DNA from: Mucilaginibacter sp. SJ
GTDB lineage: Bacteria > Bacteroidota > Bacteroidia > Sphingobacteriales > Sphingobacteriaceae
Assembly (NCBI RefSeq): GCF_028993635.1
Contig: NZ_CP118631.1
Span: forward strand, 5,518,001-5,582,000
DNA: 64,000 nt
Direction of reading: 5' to 3'
Under the pieces are notes generated by a model. The model ran no database searches. It was not told the origin of the DNA and saw nothing but the letters and a program-made list of their open reading frames with translations. Shown here in pieces: positions 1 through 8,712 of this stretch. Each line of letters begins with the position of its first letter. The first letter of the stretch is position 1. A program made the position numbers and the translations under genes.

Positions 1-2126
1 AAGCCGTTGAACGCAGCACCGGATTTTCCCAAAATCATAACCTTTCTTTTGGCGGCGGCACCGATAAAACTACTTATAACGGAAGCATAAACTACCTGCA
101 AAACCAGGGTATAGTTAAAAGCAGCGACATGAAACGCGTTATAGGCAGGCTCAACATCACCCAAAAAGCGTTGAATGACAAATTAAAGCTGGACTTTTCA
201 TTAAGCAATTCGGTGACCAATTCAAACTTGTTGGTTAATGATATTCCGCTGTCATCGGCAAACGGGCAAAGCCCAGGCCTGTTTAAGTCGATAGTTCAAT
301 ATTTGCCTACCCGTACTATTTACAATGCTGATGGTACTTTTTATAATGACCCTACTTTAAAATTGGGTTATAACCCGGTAGGGCTTATCACTAATGATAG
401 CTACAAGCAAAAAGTTAACTTATTACTCGGCAACATACGCGGTGAGTTGATATTGCCTGCAGGCTTTCTTTACAATTTCAACTTAGCTTACCAGGAAACA
501 AATACCGATAATAATACCTACTACAACTCGGCATCGGAACTTGCACCGGGGCTTGGCGGCAAAGCTATCCGTTCAACTTATGAGGATAACAAAAAATTAT
601 TTGAAAACTATTTGACCTATTCGCATAAATGGGGTGAGAAACACGATTTTAAAGCTTTATTTGGCTATTCGATAGATCAAACCACAACAGGTAACGGTTT
701 CCAGTCAACTAATCAGGGTTTCATTTCAGATGCTACAGGCTCCAGTAATCTTGGTTTAGGCACGCCTGCCGCAGGTTACCGGGTTGATTACGGTAATGTT
801 AATGTTGAAACTTTGCGTTTAATATCTTTTTACTCACGTCTTAATTACAGCTACAAAGGTAAATATCTTTTGCAGGCATCTTTACGCCGTGACGGTTCAA
901 ACGCCTTTGGTACCAACAAACGCTGGGGATACTTCCCGGCTGCTTCGGCCGCCTGGCGAATCATTGACGAGGGCTTTATGAAATCTCAATCCTTATTTGA
1001 TGATTTGAAACTGCGCGTTGGCTATGGCAAAACAGGTAACTCATTGGGTTTCTCACCTTATACTCCTATAACGCTTTACGGTACTACCGGTAGCTTTTAT
1101 TACAATGGCGCTTATATTGGCGCAATTGGCGTAACCCAAAATCCTAACCCCGATTTGAAATGGGAAAGCACAGCTACGTTGAACGGCGGTGTTGATTTTT
1201 CCTTATTTAAAGGACGTTTGGGAGGCTCGGTTGATATCTACAATAAAAAAACAACCGACATGATCACCGCGGTGCCGGTATCACTTATTAACAACTTTGT
1301 TGGTACAAAGGTTGAAAACGTGGGCAGTATGACCAATAAAGGTGTGGAGATAGCCCTTAACGGAACACCAATAAAAACAAAAGATTTTACCTGGAGCAGC
1401 TACGGCAATATTTCATTTAATAAAAATAAGATCACAGCACTGGCGCCAAATCTTTCAAAGATCTACGCAGGTGATCCGGAAGGCCCGGGACAAAGCGGTA
1501 TCAAAGTATCAATCATTGAAGCCGGTTATCCGCTTGGCGAATTTTATACCTTGAAATATCTTGGCCGTACTAATGGCGTATCTACCTTCATGGGTGCTAA
1601 TGGTCAGCCAACAACAACCCCTCAAAGCTCTGATCAAACTTATGCAGGTAATGCACAGCCGACATACACATTTGGTTTCGGCAATGATTTTACCTACAAA
1701 AACTTTAGCCTTAATTTCTTTTTCAGGGGGCAGGGCGGTAACAAGATCATGAATGCATCATTGGCCAGCTTTAACCAGCCAACGCAGGCTTCGGCGCATG
1801 GCGTGCCTGCTTTAACATTAAGCGAGCCGGGAACCGATGTTAATGCCAATTTATATTCAACACGTTATCTTGAAAGCGGTGCCTTTATCAGGTTAAGTAA
1901 TGCTACGCTGGCATACAAAATAAATGTTCCGGGTAATTATGTACATGGCATCCGGTTGTATGTTACCGGTACCAATTTATTTATCATCACCAAATACAAA
2001 GGCGTCGATCCTGAATTGAACCTGAATATCGATAATCAGGCAAGCGGCCAGTTTATCGGGGTAGACAGCAATAATTTCTATCCAAAAACAAGGAGCTTCC
2101 TTGCCGGCGTACAAGTTGATTTATAA
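1..2126 (+). CDS. SusC/RagA-family TonB-dependent outer-membrane transporter, 5' end outside window
   Basis: The reading frame is already open at base 3 and runs to TAA at 2124-2126, so the gene starts before the window; the first in-frame ATG, at 129, is internal. What is visible is the beta-barrel part of a SusC-type receptor: the early stretch reads as a receptor barrel strand (FGGGTDKTTYNGSINYLQ), and there are typical SusC signatures such as LRRDGSNAFG, WGYFPAASAAW, LRVGYGKTGN, NPDLKWE and a C-terminal strand ending in Asp-Leu. The plug and any STN/signalling domain lie upstream and cannot be judged. SusC proteins import oligosaccharides or peptides through the outer membrane with TonB energy. 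The susD gene starts 20 bp downstream, so the two form an operon. Substrate is unknown because no glycosidase of this operon is in view. Confidence 0.95.
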   Translation, partial: AVERSTGFSQNHNLSFGGGTDKTTYNGSINYLQNQGIVKSSDMKRVIGRLNITQKALNDKLKLDFSLSNSVTNSNLLVNDIPLSSANGQSPGLFKSIVQYLPTRTIYNADGTFYNDPTLKLGYNPVGLITNDSYKQKVNLLLGNIRGELILPAGFLYNFNLAYQETNTDNNTYYNSASELAPGLGGKAIRSTYEDNKKLFENYLTYSHKWGEKHDFKALFGYSIDQTTTGNGFQSTNQGFISDATGSSNLGLGTPAAGYRVDYGNVNVETLRLISFYSRLNYSYKGKYLLQASLRRDGSNAFGTNKRWGYFPAASAAWRIIDEGFMKSQSLFDDLKLRVGYGKTGNSLGFSPYTPITLYGTTGSFYYNGAYIGAIGVTQNPNPDLKWESTATLNGGVDFSLFKGRLGGSVDIYNKKTTDMITAVPVSLINNFVGTKVENVGSMTNKGVEIALNGTPIKTKDFTWSSYGNISFNKNKITALAPNLSKIYAGDPEGPGQSGIKVSIIEAGYPLGEFYTLKYLGRTNGVSTFMGANGQPTTTPQSSDQTYAGNAQPTYTFGFGNDFTYKNFSLNFFFRGQGGNKIMNASLASFNQPTQASAHGVPALTLSEPGTDVNANLYSTRYLESGAFIRLSNATLAYKINVPGNYVHGIRLYVTGTNLFIITKYKGVDPELNLNIDNQASGQFIGVDSNNFYPKTRSFLAGVQVDL

Positions 2127-2146
2127 TAAATTTTAACCTAACAGAC

Positions 2147-3739
2147 ATGAATAATTTAAAAAGATATATAAAACCTGGCCTCATTGCCATGTTTATAGGA
2201 GCAATTTACCTTTCGGGTTGTACTAAATTGGATATTACGCCAAAATCGGCGCTTACAACAGCTAACTTTCCTACTACACCGGCGCAGTATGTAGCTGCTA
2301 CCGGGCCTATCTATACCTCATTTCGTGGGGCGCCGGGCAGGCAATACTGGTTATTACAAAACTTAAGTACCGATGAATGCGTACTTGTTGCACGTGGTGG
2401 CAACTGGCTTGACGGAGGCACCTATTCAACAGTAAACCTGCACACTGTTACGCCTGATAACAGTATGACCGAAACCTGCTGGTCGGGAGGTTACGGAACC
2501 ATCAGCTTATGTAACCAGGTATTGTCGTTATTGGCACCTACACCCGAAAGCGATGCAAAAAAGCAAACTATTGCCGAAATTAAGACCATGCGTGCGCTGT
2601 CATATTTTTACCTGATGGATCTTTTTGGTAATGTTCCTATCAGCAAAACGTTTGGTGATACTACCAACCTGGGCACCCAGCCAAGGGCGGCAGTGTTTGC
2701 ATTTATTGAAAGTGAATTGCTTGGGCAAATTGCTGATCTGAGCGGGACAGCAGGGGTAACTACCTATGGCAGACCGACCAAAGGTTTAGCGTATGCCATA
2801 CTCGCAAAAATGTACCTGAACGCGCAGTATTATATTGGCACACCAAGGTACCAGGATGCGGTCACCATGTGCGATAACGTTATAAAAAGCGGTCAGTATG
2901 GATTAGATGCAGATTATTTAGGCATGTTTAAGCCTAATAACGGCCCGGGTATTAAGGATTTTATTTTTGCCATTCCTTATGATGGTGTTTTGGCGCAGGG
3001 ACAGTATTATTCGCGCTGGACATTGAACCCTAACCTGAAAAATAAGTATAAAATGCCATACACACCTGATGGGCCTGTATATACTTATAAAGAATATTAT
3101 GCTTTGTTTAACGACGCAAATGACATCCGTAAAAAGCAATTTTTAGTTGGTAAACAGTATAATAATGATGGTACTCCAATAAATATTACAACAACCAACA
3201 TCGGGCTTGATGCAAGCTATTCAGGTCCTAACCCTAATGCTACGGTAGTGCATCAGTTGGAGTTTACACCTGATATTGTGTGGAAAAATCCGGCAACGTT
3301 TGACATTGGTAATGACGAACTTGCCAACGAAGAAGGTTACAGGAATAATAAATTTTATCCGGACAGCCTGAACACCGACCGTAACCAGGGTAATGATGTG
3401 CCTATGTTCAGGTATGCCGATATCTTGCTTGAAAAAGCCGAAGCTATTTTACGTGGTGCATCAGCAACCAATGGCGATTCGCCTTTATCATTGGTTAACC
3501 AGGTTAGGGCACGTGCAAAAGCTTCGCCTTTAACTGCTGTAACCTTATCCGATATATTGGACGAACGTGGCCGCGAATTTTCTATGGAGATGTGGCGTCG
3601 TAATGACCTGATCCGCTTTGGGCAGTTTGAAAAGCCATGGGGCATAAAGACAGATGCCAATCCAAATAAACGTATTTTCCCGATCCCAAGACCGGAAATG
3701 CAGTTGAACCCGAAACTGGTACAAAATCCGGGTTATTAA
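2147..3739 (+). CDS. SusD/RagB-family nutrient-binding outer-membrane lipoprotein
   Basis: A 530-residue protein that begins with a lipoprotein signal peptide (hydrophobic stretch ending LSGC, Cys at about residue 25) and continues with the SusD fold: TPR-like helices (KTMRALSYFYLMDLFGNVP) and the C-terminal RagB/SusD part with FRYADILLEKAEA, MWRRNDLIRFG and a terminal LNPKLVQNPGY, which is a hallmark of the family. SusD caps its SusC partner at the cell surface and hands over the glycan or peptide ligand. It lies 20 bp behind the susC gene and is followed by a hairpin terminator at 3767, so it closes the operon. Length is normal for the family. The ligand cannot be told from sequence. Confidence 0.96.
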   Translation: MNNLKRYIKPGLIAMFIGAIYLSGCTKLDITPKSALTTANFPTTPAQYVAATGPIYTSFRGAPGRQYWLLQNLSTDECVLVARGGNWLDGGTYSTVNLHTVTPDNSMTETCWSGGYGTISLCNQVLSLLAPTPESDAKKQTIAEIKTMRALSYFYLMDLFGNVPISKTFGDTTNLGTQPRAAVFAFIESELLGQIADLSGTAGVTTYGRPTKGLAYAILAKMYLNAQYYIGTPRYQDAVTMCDNVIKSGQYGLDADYLGMFKPNNGPGIKDFIFAIPYDGVLAQGQYYSRWTLNPNLKNKYKMPYTPDGPVYTYKEYYALFNDANDIRKKQFLVGKQYNNDGTPINITTTNIGLDASYSGPNPNATVVHQLEFTPDIVWKNPATFDIGNDELANEEGYRNNKFYPDSLNTDRNQGNDVPMFRYADILLEKAEAILRGASATNGDSPLSLVNQVRARAKASPLTAVTLSDILDERGREFSMEMWRRNDLIRFGQFEKPWGIKTDANPNKRIFPIPRPEMQLNPKLVQNPGY

Positions 3740-3766
3740 TTTAGTTCTATTATTTATTTAACAAAC

Positions 3767-3797
3767 GCAGGCCCTAAAAAGCCTGCATTTGTTTTTT
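3767..3797 (+). terminator. Rho-independent terminator behind susCD
   Basis: GCAGGC (3767-3772) pairs with GCCTGC (3781-3786) around an 8-nt loop and is followed by a T-rich tract (ATTTGTTTTTT). It lies 28 bp after the susD stop codon and before the convergent AraC gene. Confidence 0.75.
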
Positions 3798-3816
3798 AAG
3801 AAGGGCTTTAATGATC

Positions 3817-4704
3817 TTAAAACTCCCTGAATTTTCTCCGGTATTCCATTGGCGTGCTCCCGGTAGCTAATTTAAAATACCTGTTAAAGTTTGAAAGGTT
3901 GTTAAACCCCGAATCGCGGCTGATTGAGTTTATATTTTCGTTGGTTTCCCTGATCAGTTTACAGGAGTTTTCTATTCTTACCGTCAGTAAAAAATCAAAA
4001 TAGGTTTGGCCGGTACGCAATTTAAAATAATGGCAAAATGCTTTCGGCACCATGTGTATGATGTTTGCTATTTCCTTAAGTTTAATGTCTTTGTAAAAAT
4101 TGTCCATAGTATACAGATAGATCTTCGTTAGCCGCACTTCATCTATCCTGTTAAAGATCTTCTTCTCCGTTTCACCGGCCAGGTTTGATACCTGTTCGCC
4201 CTCGGCAATTTTATTTAGCAGTTGCAGCAATAACGGAAGCTGTTCATACCTGGCCGAATTCTCTATTCGGTGGATAAAGTCGACCGCAACAGCTTTAGAA
4301 TTTTCATTGATTAATAATCCATTTTTGGCGCTATTTAAAAGATTGTTTATCAGGTTGTTTTCGGGCAGCGTCATGAAAGTGCTTCCCAATTTATTGGGAT
4401 CAAAATGAAGGGTAAGCAGCTGTAGCGGTTTGGGTATTTTACCGCTTTTCATGGAGTAATCATAATAACGGTTGGTTTCAAACTTAAACATATGAGGCAC
4501 GTTACAGCCTATGATGATCATGGTATCCCCTGAAATTCTTTTTGAAGTATTTCCTATCGAAAAAGTGCCTTCACCACTTATAATATAAATAAGTTCCAGC
4601 TCGGGATGGTTGTGGAAATTATTAATGGCATGGTAAGTTTTTGCTTCGGCTATTGTAAAAGCTGAATTGTCGACTTTCAGGACCTGCTCGAAGAAATCTT
4701 TCAT
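3817..4704 (-). CDS. AraC-family transcriptional regulator
   Basis: A 295-residue regulator. The N-terminal third looks like a cupin-type sensor (FHNHPELELIYIISGEGTF at about residues 31-50), and the last ~100 residues hold the double helix-turn-helix of the AraC/XylS family (KLKEIANIIHM, then FNNLSNFNRYFKLATGSTPMEYRR at the very end, with the usual G-x-TP-x-EYR signature). Such proteins usually activate sugar-utilisation genes when the cupin binds a ligand. It converges on the susCD operon and is divergent from ppsA, with 128 bp between the two starts, so either could be its target. That link is inferred from position only. Confidence 0.92.
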   Translation of the reverse strand: MKDFFEQVLKVDNSAFTIAEAKTYHAINNFHNHPELELIYIISGEGTFSIGNTSKRISGDTMIIIGCNVPHMFKFETNRYYDYSMKSGKIPKPLQLLTLHFDPNKLGSTFMTLPENNLINNLLNSAKNGLLINENSKAVAVDFIHRIENSARYEQLPLLLQLLNKIAEGEQVSNLAGETEKKIFNRIDEVRLTKIYLYTMDNFYKDIKLKEIANIIHMVPKAFCHYFKLRTGQTYFDFLLTVRIENSCKLIRETNENINSISRDSGFNNLSNFNRYFKLATGSTPMEYRRKFREF

Positions 4705-4832
4705 TTTTATACTATAGTGATATAAAAAGTTAAAAATAGGTAATATATTATGAATATAGTATTACTTGTTGTGAATATTTAAGCATTGGGCAGTTTGTTA
4801 AGCGGCTAACTTCGTTTTATAAAATTTAAGCC

Positions 4833-7286
4833 ATGAAGGAAAAGAAGTTTACTATGAAACTTATTGAAGCTTCGATAAGTGACATTGAGTTAGTAGGAGG
4901 TAAAAATGCATCGCTTGGAGAAATGATGCAGAACATCTCTCAATTTGGAATTGATATTCCTGACGGGTTTATCATAACAAGTAAGGCCTATTACCAGTTC
5001 ATTGCAGATAATCAGCTTGATAAAATGATCAGGGATATCCTTGAGGATAAAGAGCTGTCCAACTTGCAGGTGCTGTTATCCTGTGGCAGTAAAATACGAA
5101 AGCTTATACAAAACGGCCGGTTTTCTGTTGTTATGGAGAATGAGATCCTTGAAGCTTATAAGGATCTGCTGATCCAATATGCAGATAACGCGGCCGACGT
5201 TGCAGTCCGCTCATCGGCTACTGCGGAAGACCTGCCCGATGCATCATTTGCAGGCCAGCAGGATACCTATTTAAACATAAGAGGGGAAGAGAACTTATTA
5301 ACAGCGATAAAAAATTGCTTCGCCTCATTATTTACTGACAGAGCTATTAGTTACCGGGAATCATTTAATTATGATCACTTTAATGTGGGCTTATCTGTTT
5401 GTGTTCAAAAAATGGTCCGCTCAGACAAAGGCGTTTCGGGGGTAGCTTTTTCGTTAGATACAGAAAGTGGCTTTAAAGATGCTGTAATCATTAACGGATC
5501 ATATGGCTTAGGCGAAATGGTAGTACAGGGATCGGTTAATCCCGATGAGTTTATCGTTTATAAGCCACTGCTTGAAAGCGGTTTCAGGCCCATTCTTGAA
5601 AAAAAATTGGGCAAAAAGCACATAAAGATGATTTATGGAAACCCAGGGGAGGCAGCTGTAAAAATCATTGACACCCCGGTTGAGGATAGTTCAAGGTTTT
5701 GCCTGTCGGATGATCAGATCATCCAATTGAGTAACTGGGTAATTATTATTGAGGCCTATTACACCAAATTAAAAGGCAAATGGTGCCCCATGGATATTGA
5801 ATGGGCTGTAGATGGGATCACCGGCAGATTGTTTATAGTACAGGCAAGGCCTGAAACTATTCACTCCCGCAAGCAAGTAAACCTGCTTACCGAATTTCGC
5901 ATTAATGATCCCGACAGAGCAGACAGGATCCTGCTGAAAGGTATTGCTGTTGGCGATAAAATAGCGACCGGCAAAGTGCATAATCTCAGCGGTATCGGAA
6001 AGCAGAATATCCACGAAATTGATTTTTTACCCGGTGATATCATGGTAACCGACATGACCGACCCTGACTGGGAACCGGTAATGAAAAAAGCGTCGGCTAT
6101 CATTACGAATAAAGGCGGCCGGACCTGCCATGCCGCCATTGTTGCCCGGGAATTAGGTGTTCCGGCTATAGTTGGCTGCGAATATGCAACTACCGTTCTA
6201 AAAACCGGCGATGAAATAACCGCTTCCTGCGCCGAAGGAGATGCCGGAATTATTTACAGCGGCATAGTGGCGTTTACTAAGCGGGAACATGATCTTAATG
6301 ACCTGCCCGAGATTGAAACCCCGCTGATGATGAATATCGGATCGCCCGAAATAGCATTTAATTATGCGCATTATCCAGGAAAAGGTGTAGGCCTTGCCAG
6401 GGAGGAATTTATCATCAATAACTATATAAAAATTCACCCGTTGGCCCTGCTCGAACACAGGAGCCTGAATGATGCTTCGTTAACCGCCCATATTGAGGAA
6501 GCTATGCTGGGCTACGAGAGTGAAGAAGCTTATTTTATTGAAAAGTTATCCTACGGAATAGCCAAGATAGCCGCTGCATTTTATCCCAATAAAGTAATTG
6601 TACGTTTCTCGGATTTTAAAACCAATGAATACTATAATATGCCCGGCGGCAAGTATTTCGAACCGAATGAGGAAAATCCAATGATCGGTTGGAGGGGAGC
6701 ATCCAGGTACTATTCTAAAGTATATAAAGATGCTTTTGGGATGGAATGTAAAGCTATTAAGAAGGTGCGCGAAATGATGGGTCTTGATAATGTGGTAGTG
6801 ATGATCCCTTTTTGCCGCACAGTGAATGAGCTTTCATTGGTATACGAAACCATGAACGAGTATGGCCTGAAACGCGGGGAAAACGGGCTTGAAGTTTACC
6901 TGATGGCCGAAGTTCCGTCTAATGTGATCCTGGCCGAACAGTTTGCCGATCATGTAGATGGGTTTTCAATTGGCTCTAATGACCTTACCCAGCTTGTACT
7001 GGGGCTCGATCGTGATTCTTCTTTAGTGGCCGGCTTATATAACGAGCGTAATGATGCGGTAAAGTTCATGATCTCATCGTTAATAAAAACTGCAAAGAAA
7101 AGAGGCGTTAAAGTGGGGATCTGCGGGCAGGGGCCATCTGATTATCCTGATTTTGCCCAGTTCCTGGTAGAAGAGGGGATTGACAGTATCTCTGTAACGC
7201 CTGACTCATTTTTTAAAACAGTAATGGCTATCAGGAAGATAGAGGATGAAATTGAAGCAGCAAAACGGCTATGTCTATCTGCCTGA
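4833..7286 (+). CDS. ppsA: Phosphoenolpyruvate synthase (pyruvate, water dikinase)
   Basis: 817 residues, close to the usual ~800. It converts pyruvate + ATP + water to PEP + AMP + phosphate, the first bypass step of gluconeogenesis. Three domains are seen in order: an N-terminal ATP-grasp part (about 1-340; VGGKNASLGEM, VRSSATAEDLPDASFAGQQ), the swivelling phosphohistidine domain with GGRTCHAAIVARE and the phosphorylated His at residue 433, and the C-terminal PEP/pyruvate TIM barrel (EEFIINNY, GSNDLTQLVLGLDRD) with the active-site Cys at residue 764 in GICGQGPSDYP. The ATG at 4833 is chosen because it gives the standard N-terminus; a second in-frame ATG follows seven codons later. fbp follows 78 bp downstream on the same strand, so both may be co-transcribed. 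Confidence 0.95.
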   Translation: MKEKKFTMKLIEASISDIELVGGKNASLGEMMQNISQFGIDIPDGFIITSKAYYQFIADNQLDKMIRDILEDKELSNLQVLLSCGSKIRKLIQNGRFSVVMENEILEAYKDLLIQYADNAADVAVRSSATAEDLPDASFAGQQDTYLNIRGEENLLTAIKNCFASLFTDRAISYRESFNYDHFNVGLSVCVQKMVRSDKGVSGVAFSLDTESGFKDAVIINGSYGLGEMVVQGSVNPDEFIVYKPLLESGFRPILEKKLGKKHIKMIYGNPGEAAVKIIDTPVEDSSRFCLSDDQIIQLSNWVIIIEAYYTKLKGKWCPMDIEWAVDGITGRLFIVQARPETIHSRKQVNLLTEFRINDPDRADRILLKGIAVGDKIATGKVHNLSGIGKQNIHEIDFLPGDIMVTDMTDPDWEPVMKKASAIITNKGGRTCHAAIVARELGVPAIVGCEYATTVLKTGDEITASCAEGDAGIIYSGIVAFTKREHDLNDLPEIETPLMMNIGSPEIAFNYAHYPGKGVGLAREEFIINNYIKIHPLALLEHRSLNDASLTAHIEEAMLGYESEEAYFIEKLSYGIAKIAAAFYPNKVIVRFSDFKTNEYYNMPGGKYFEPNEENPMIGWRGASRYYSKVYKDAFGMECKAIKKVREMMGLDNVVVMIPFCRTVNELSLVYETMNEYGLKRGENGLEVYLMAEVPSNVILAEQFADHVDGFSIGSNDLTQLVLGLDRDSSLVAGLYNERNDAVKFMISSLIKTAKKRGVKVGICGQGPSDYPDFAQFLVEEGIDSISVTPDSFFKTVMAIRKIEDEIEAAKRLCLSA

Positions 7287-7317
7287 CAAACGGGAAATTT
7301 ATTAACTAATGCTAAAG

Positions 7318-7340
7318 CCGCTACTTAATTCGGGTAGCGG
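7318..7340 (+). other. Intergenic hairpin between ppsA and fbp
   Basis: CCGCTAC (7318-7324) and GTAGCGG (7334-7340) form a perfect 7-bp stem with a 9-nt loop. There is no clear U-run after it, so it could be an mRNA processing or stability hairpin or a weak terminator between the two gluconeogenic genes. Confidence 0.45.
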
Positions 7341-7364
7341 TACTAATCTTAAAATTTTATTTAT

Positions 7365-8411
7365 ATGAAAGCGGTAAAAACTTTAGGCCAGTTTATTATT
7401 GAAAAACAAGCAGAATTTCCTTATGCCAAAGGCGAGCTCTCCAGGTTGCTGAGAGACATTGGTATTGCGGCAAAAGTTGTTAACAGGGAAGTTAACAGGG
7501 CAGGATTAGCTGATCTCACCCTCGATAACGGTTCGGTAAACGTACAGGGAGAAAGCCAGAAAAAGCTGGATGTTTTTGCCAATGAACAGTTTATTTCGGC
7601 CTTACAGCATGGCGGCGAATGTTGTATTGTTGTATCGGAAGAAAGCGATGAATATATCGATATTGACAGCGAGATCTCCAAACATGCCAAATATATTGTA
7701 GCCATAGATCCCCTGGATGGCTCGTCTAACATTGATGTAAATGTGAGCGTGGGCACTATTTTTTCTATTTACCGCAGAACAACAACAGATGGAAGAGCTA
7801 CCATTAAAGATGTTTTACAAAGAGGAACCGAGCAGGTAGCTGCGGGCTATGTAATTTATGGCTCATCAACCATGTTGGTTTACACCACCGGTAAAGGGGT
7901 AAACGGTTTTACGTTAGATCCTTCGCTGGGTGAGTTTTGCCTCTCCCATCCCAAAATGCAAATCCCTGATGATGGGGTAATTTACTCTATAAATGAAGGC
8001 TATTATTCTCATTTTCCTGATGGTGTAAAAAAATATATTAAATATTGCCAGGTTGAAGATGTGGCAACAAACAGGCCTTTTAAGGCAAGATACATTGGAT
8101 CCATGGTGGCCGACCTGCACAGGAATATGATTAAAGGCGGCATTTTTATTTACCCGGCAAATGCAAGCGATCCGAAAGGGAAACTGCGTTTAATTTATGA
8201 GTGCAACCCTATGGCTTTCATTATTGAACAGGCGGGGGGGAAAGCCAGTAACGGATACCAACGCATTTTAGATCTTGATGTTACTGAGTTGCACCAGCGT
8301 ACAGGCATCTTCATTGGTTCAAAAAAGATGGTGACTAAAGCAGAAGAGATGATGAGGCGCTTTTCGCCAATTACAACTAATGTTGACTATAGTTATATGG
8401 AATTGATATAA
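7365..8411 (+). CDS. fbp: Fructose-1,6-bisphosphatase, class I
   Basis: 348 residues, typical of class I FBPases. The enzyme hydrolyses fructose 1,6-bisphosphate to fructose 6-phosphate, the committed late step of gluconeogenesis. The metal-binding signature DPLDGSSNIDVNVSVGTIF starts at Asp115, an acidic metal-site segment (VVSEESDEYID) precedes it, and the substrate-phosphate region (ARYIGSMVADLHRNM, then GKLRLIYECNPMAFIIEQAGG) follows. The context with ppsA directly upstream fits growth on lactate, pyruvate or amino acids. No fusion or truncation is seen. Confidence 0.96.
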   Translation: MKAVKTLGQFIIEKQAEFPYAKGELSRLLRDIGIAAKVVNREVNRAGLADLTLDNGSVNVQGESQKKLDVFANEQFISALQHGGECCIVVSEESDEYIDIDSEISKHAKYIVAIDPLDGSSNIDVNVSVGTIFSIYRRTTTDGRATIKDVLQRGTEQVAAGYVIYGSSTMLVYTTGKGVNGFTLDPSLGEFCLSHPKMQIPDDGVIYSINEGYYSHFPDGVKKYIKYCQVEDVATNRPFKARYIGSMVADLHRNMIKGGIFIYPANASDPKGKLRLIYECNPMAFIIEQAGGKASNGYQRILDLDVTELHQRTGIFIGSKKMVTKAEEMMRRFSPITTNVDYSYMELI

Positions 8412-8571
8412 TGAAGCTAAAAGCACAACGCTAAAAGCTATAAATTAATTTAAAGACAAACCGGGGGAGCGGGGGCGCTATTTAAATTACCCGGATTTTT
8501 AATTAAAAAACTGTGGGCTATTATTTTACTTGTTAAACACGTAAAGTAATAGCTCACAGTTGTATTTATAA

Positions 8572-8677
8572 ATGGCATTGGGTGTAGAGGGACTGTCATC
8601 CTGAGCTTGTCGAAGGACGCGCGCAGAGGCCCTACCCGCCATGCTTTGACAAGCTCAGCATGACACCCATTTTTTAC
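8572..8677. repeat. REP-like palindromic repeat, intact copy
   Basis: TGTCATCCTGAGCTTGTCG begins at 8594 and its near-exact inverted copy ends at 8665 (…AAGCTCAGCATGACA), giving 22-bp arms with about two mismatches around a GC-rich centre. A second copy lies at about 17530-17840, where it is interrupted by a small transposable element. Such palindromes are dispersed between genes in many genomes; here the copy sits between the convergent ends of fbp and katG. Confidence 0.8.
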
Positions 8678-8712
8678 CAACGCAGTGTTTGTTTACAGCG
8701 TTGCTTTTAATA

